Made by a program: the position numbers and the translations under genes
Notes under the pieces: model-generated
Told to the model about the DNA's origin: nothing
The model's input: only the letters and a program-made list of their open reading frames with translations
Databases searched by the model: none
NCBI GenBank assembly: GCA_018895795.1
Contig: JAHINZ010000020.1
Location: 1-7,842, forward strand
Reading direction: 5' to 3'
DNA from: Alphaproteobacteria bacterium
Lineage (GTDB): Bacteria > Pseudomonadota > Alphaproteobacteria > Caulobacterales > Caulobacteraceae
DNA length: 7,842 nt
Part shown: positions 5,700 to 7,842 of the stretch, piece after piece
Layout of the letters: each line of letters begins with the position of its first letter
Numbering within the stretch: the stretch's first letter is position 1

Positions 5700-6380
5700 C
5701 TACCGCTGGCCCGCCGTCAGATACCCCTCCAGCAGGGCCAGGACGTGGGCCAGCCGCGCCTTGCGCCATTCGGCGGTGGTCATGTCGGTGGCCAGGGTGG
5801 CCGACAGCGAATAGCCGTTGGCCAGGTGGAAGCGGCTCATGGCCGCGATGGTCACATAGATCTGCACGGGGTCCAGGTCGGACCGGAACAGGCCCTGGCG
5901 CTGGCCGCTGTCGATCAGCCGCTCGATGGTCCGGCGCAGGGGGAAGGCGGTCTCGGTTACCACCCGCGACTGGGCCGCGAACTTGCCGTGCATCAGGTTT
6001 TCGTTGCGCAGCAGGCCCTCGAACTTCGGGTTCTTCTCGAAATAGTCGAAGGTGAAGCGTTGCAGCTCCAGCAGGCCGTCCAGCGGCTTGTCGAAATCGA
6101 TCGTCAGCGCCGCCTCGCGGGCCCGCAGGTCCACATAGGCCGACTCCAGAACGGCCATGTACAGGCCCTTCTTGTCGCCGAAATAGTGGTAGAGCATGCG
6201 GATATTGCACTTGGCCGCCTTGACGATCCGCTCGATGCGGGCGCCCGCGAAGCCGGCCTGCGAGAACTCCTTCAGGGCCGCGGCCATGATCGCCTTGCGG
6301 GTGCGCTCGGGGTCGCGTTTGCGCGGCGCGCGCGGGGTTTCGGAAACGGCGGCGGCGGACTGCGCGAGGGCGTCGGTCAC
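5700..6380 (-). CDS. TetR/AcrR-family transcriptional regulator, coupled to puuD
   Basis: A 226-residue DNA-binding regulator. After a disordered basic N-terminus (1-25), the TetR helix-turn-helix domain is clear: RTRKAIMAAALKEFSQAGF (27-44), GARIERIVKAAKCNIRMLYHYFGDKKGLY (46-74). The rest is a helical ligand-binding and dimer domain (about 95-226), with LLRNENLMHGK and YVTIAAMSRFHLANGYSLSATL as the most distinctive parts. The C-terminal type is not RutR-like enough to assign pyrimidine sensing. The start is GTG at 6380, overlapping the puuD stop (GTGA), so it is translated with puuD and is probably the local regulator of the purine genes, perhaps sensing urate or a later intermediate. That role is inferred from the coupling alone. 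It may also regulate distant targets. Confidence 0.92.
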   Translation of the reverse strand: MTDALAQSAAAVSETPRAPRKRDPERTRKAIMAAALKEFSQAGFAGARIERIVKAAKCNIRMLYHYFGDKKGLYMAVLESAYVDLRAREAALTIDFDKPLDGLLELQRFTFDYFEKNPKFEGLLRNENLMHGKFAAQSRVVTETAFPLRRTIERLIDSGQRQGLFRSDLDPVQIYVTIAAMSRFHLANGYSLSATLATDMTTAEWRKARLAHVLALLEGYLTAGQR

Positions 6381-7564
6381 GGGATCTTGGCTCCCTGTTT
6401 GATCCAGGCGCCCAACTGGGCGCGCTCCTCATCGGTCATGCCGGTCTCGTTGCCAAGGGGCATGCTGCTTGTGGCCACCGCGCGCTCATAGATTTTCGGC
6501 GCATAGGTCTGGATATGGGCAGGGGTGTCATAACTCGCGCCGAGAGGCGGGGCGGGGATGCCCGCGTGGGTCGGCGCGGGGCTGTGACACATCACGCAGT
6601 GCTTCTGGACGATCGCCTGGGCCGTCGAGAACGGCACCGGCGACAGGCTGGCGGCGTCGGTCTTGGGCTTGCCGCTGGCGATCACGCTGACGGCGAAGAT
6701 CAGCATCGCGCCATAGAACAGGAAGTCGTGGCGGATGGTCCCGTGGTGCTTGAGGATGAAGAAGTAGCGGATCGACACCCCGCCGGCGCTGATCATCGCC
6801 AGCAGCAGCCAGGCCAGCGGATGGCCGGTGACCACGGCGTAGTGGTTGCTGATCATGATGAAGATGACCGGCAGGGTCATGTGGGTGTTGTGCACCGAGC
6901 GCTGCTTGCCCATCGCCCCCAGGCGCGGATCGACCGGGCGGCCGGCCAGCATGTCGGCGACGATCTTGCGCTGGTTGGGGATGATGATCAGGAACACGTT
7001 GCCGACCATGCAGGTGCCGATGATCGCCCCCACATGGATGAAGGCCCCCCGGTCGGTGAACAGCTGGGTCAGGGCCCAGGTCGTCGCTGTCAGGGTCAGG
7101 AACCAGACCACGCCGAAGGCGCGCGGTCGCCGGCCCAGCGGCGAGCGGCACAGGCCCTCATAGACCAGCAGGCCGCCGAAGATGAAGGCCAGGCCCACGC
7201 CGATGGCCTGGGGCTGGGTGAAGGCGTGCTTGGCCGTGTCGATCAGATAGATCGGCGCCTGGACGTAGTAGAGCACCGTCAGCAGGCCAAAGCCCGACAG
7301 CCAGGTGGTGTAGGCCTCCCATTTGAACCAGTGCAGATGGTCCGGCATATGCGCCGGGGCGGTCATGTATTTCTGCGAGTGATAGAAGCCGCCGCCGTGC
7401 ACGGCCCACAGCTCGCCCTTGACGCCGTCCTTGGGCGGAACGGGGTCGCGCAGATTGTTGTCCAGCCACACGAAATAGAACGACGCCCCGATCCAGGCGA
7501 CGCCGGTGATCACATGCAGCCAGCGCAGGCAAAGACCGGCCCAGGTGGCGAAATCATAGTCCAT
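6377..7564 (-). CDS. puuD: PuuD, membrane-bound cytochrome c urate oxidase
   Basis: A 395-residue integral membrane enzyme that oxidises urate to 5-hydroxyisourate and passes electrons to a fused cytochrome c domain and on to the respiratory chain, rather than making hydrogen peroxide as soluble uricase does. Residues 1-300 form the urate oxidase membrane domain with about eight hydrophobic helices (near 8-32, 86-104, 119-137, 149-168, 176-195, 230-246, 249-271, 281-297) and many His residues in or beside them (17, 56, 177, 225, 228, 241). The C-terminal domain has the haem motif CVMCH (323-327) and a likely axial Met368 in SSMPLGN. Length and order match Agrobacterium-type PuuD. The start ATG at 7564 follows GGGGGG at a spacing of 10 on the coding strand. 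uraD lies upstream and the TetR-family gene overlaps the 3' end, consistent with a purine operon. Confidence 0.95.
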   Translation of the reverse strand: MDYDFATWAGLCLRWLHVITGVAWIGASFYFVWLDNNLRDPVPPKDGVKGELWAVHGGGFYHSQKYMTAPAHMPDHLHWFKWEAYTTWLSGFGLLTVLYYVQAPIYLIDTAKHAFTQPQAIGVGLAFIFGGLLVYEGLCRSPLGRRPRAFGVVWFLTLTATTWALTQLFTDRGAFIHVGAIIGTCMVGNVFLIIIPNQRKIVADMLAGRPVDPRLGAMGKQRSVHNTHMTLPVIFIMISNHYAVVTGHPLAWLLLAMISAGGVSIRYFFILKHHGTIRHDFLFYGAMLIFAVSVIASGKPKTDAASLSPVPFSTAQAIVQKHCVMCHSPAPTHAGIPAPPLGASYDTPAHIQTYAPKIYERAVATSSMPLGNETGMTDEERAQLGAWIKQGAKIP

Positions 7565-7573
7565 TTAGTCCAT
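7557..7573 (-). promoter_or_regulatory. Duplicated ATGGACTA at the puuD start, with a two-codon upstream ORF
   Basis: On the minus strand the first codons of puuD (ATGGACTA, 7564-7557) are preceded by an identical octamer (7573-7566). The first copy reads ATG GAC TAA, a Met-Asp-stop mini-ORF whose stop codon directly abuts the puuD ATG. It may be a chance 9-base duplication, or it may affect initiation at puuD, since the purine-rich ribosome-binding sequence lies immediately before the first copy. Confidence 0.45.
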
Positions 7574-7581
7574 GCCCCCCG

Positions 7582-7672
7582 CCGTCATCGCCCGGCTTGT
7601 CCGGGCGACCCAAGCGACTTTGGCCGGCTCGGCTTGGGTCCCCCGGACCGCTTCGCGACCGTGGGATGACGG
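7582..7672. repeat. Palindromic intergenic repeat element (REP/MITE-like)
   Basis: A 91-base GC-rich element with nested symmetry. The outer arms are CCGTCATC (7582-7589) and GATGACGG (7665-7672), the middle arms GACCCAAGC (7607-7615) and GCTTGGGTC (7632-7640). The left half folds locally as CGCCCGG-CTTGT-CCGGGCG (7589-7607) and the right half as GGTCC-CCC-GGACC (7637-7649). GTCATCcc...ggGATGAC ends beside CCCGG blocks resemble the short dispersed palindromes common between genes in alphaproteobacteria. It fills most of the uraD-puuD gap and ends 18 bases before the puuD start. Multiple genomic copies are expected but cannot be shown from one window. Confidence 0.7.
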
Positions 7673-7686
7673 GAATTTTGAGATCT

Positions 7687-7842
7687 TCATGAGATTACCG
7701 CATCCATGATGCGCAGCTTGCTGATCAGGCCGATCTGGGCGATCGCCTCGGCGATCTCCTGGGCCTCATCATGGGCCAGCCGGGCCTGCATCGCGGCCAG
7801 GATCGCGGTCTTGTCGTTGCGCCGCACCGCGATGATGAACGG
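7687..7842 (-). CDS. uraD: UraD, OHCU decarboxylase, C-terminal part only
   Basis: The last 51 residues of a protein that begins beyond the right edge. The segment PFIIAVRRNDKTAILAAMQ, then ARLAHDEAQEIAEAIAQIGLI and KLRIMD, fits the C-terminus of 2-oxo-4-hydroxy-4-carboxy-5-ureidoimidazoline decarboxylase, where a FPFII-VR strand is followed by a helix with ARL-ND and an AL-QI helix. The enzyme makes (S)-allantoin from OHCU, the third step of urate breakdown after PuuD and the hydroxyisourate hydrolase. The tail KLRIMDAVIS replaces the RLRLEDL-like ending of many homologues. Lying directly upstream of puuD on the same strand, it confirms the purine context; the 122-base gap holds a repeat element. 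The catalytic N-terminal residues are not in view. Confidence 0.85.
   Translation of the reverse strand, partial: PFIIAVRRNDKTAILAAMQARLAHDEAQEIAEAIAQIGLISKLRIMDAVIS

Noticed and set aside
6515..7669. A 384-codon plus-strand open frame
   Set aside because: It is antisense to puuD, rich in Arg/Gly/Asp/His from reverse-read codons, and has no recognisable domain.

Overview
The window comes from a very GC-rich bacterium, most likely an alphaproteobacterium of the Caulobacterales type. This rests on base composition, on the gene families present (PuuD-type urate oxidase, AtzE/AtzG pair, RTX protein), on an intergenic palindrome of the GTCATC...GATGAC type, and on a CtrA-like site in the only AT-rich stretch. 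The species cannot be named from the sequence alone. No rRNA, tRNA, CRISPR, transposase or phage gene is visible.

Layout: (1) Positions 1-1567, minus strand: an AtzG-like small subunit followed by an AtzE-family amidase that runs off the left edge; the two genes overlap by 4 bp (GTGA). (2) Positions 1568-1805: a divergent intergenic region with an AT-rich tract and a 22-bp nearly perfect palindrome, a good operator candidate. (3) Positions 1806-3507, plus strand: an acetamidase/formamidase-family hydrolase, then a YceI-domain lipoprotein. (4) Positions 3508-3824: an intergenic region whose right half is strikingly AT-rich and carries an 8-bp inverted repeat and a CtrA-like TTAA-N7-TTAC motif. 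(5) Positions 3825-5651, plus strand: a 608-residue RTX calcium-binding protein with an unusual modular build and a type I secretion-like C-terminus, closed by a strong hairpin. (6) Positions 5700-7842, minus strand: the end of a purine catabolism gene set, read in the order uraD (C-terminal part only), puuD, tetR-type regulator. puuD and the regulator overlap by 4 bp (GTGA). A palindromic repeat element lies between uraD and puuD.

How the genes may work together: PuuD oxidises urate to 5-hydroxyisourate and UraD acts two steps later, giving (S)-allantoin; the coupled TetR-family protein is the obvious candidate local regulator. The AtzG/AtzE pair and the FmdA-family enzyme are hydrolases of C-N bonds in small amides or carbamoyl compounds. 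They may serve further nitrogen release, possibly from ureides made by the purine pathway, but that link is inference from proximity. The YceI lipoprotein and the RTX protein have no evident metabolic link; the RTX gene sits as an independent transcription unit between the two nitrogen-metabolism blocks.
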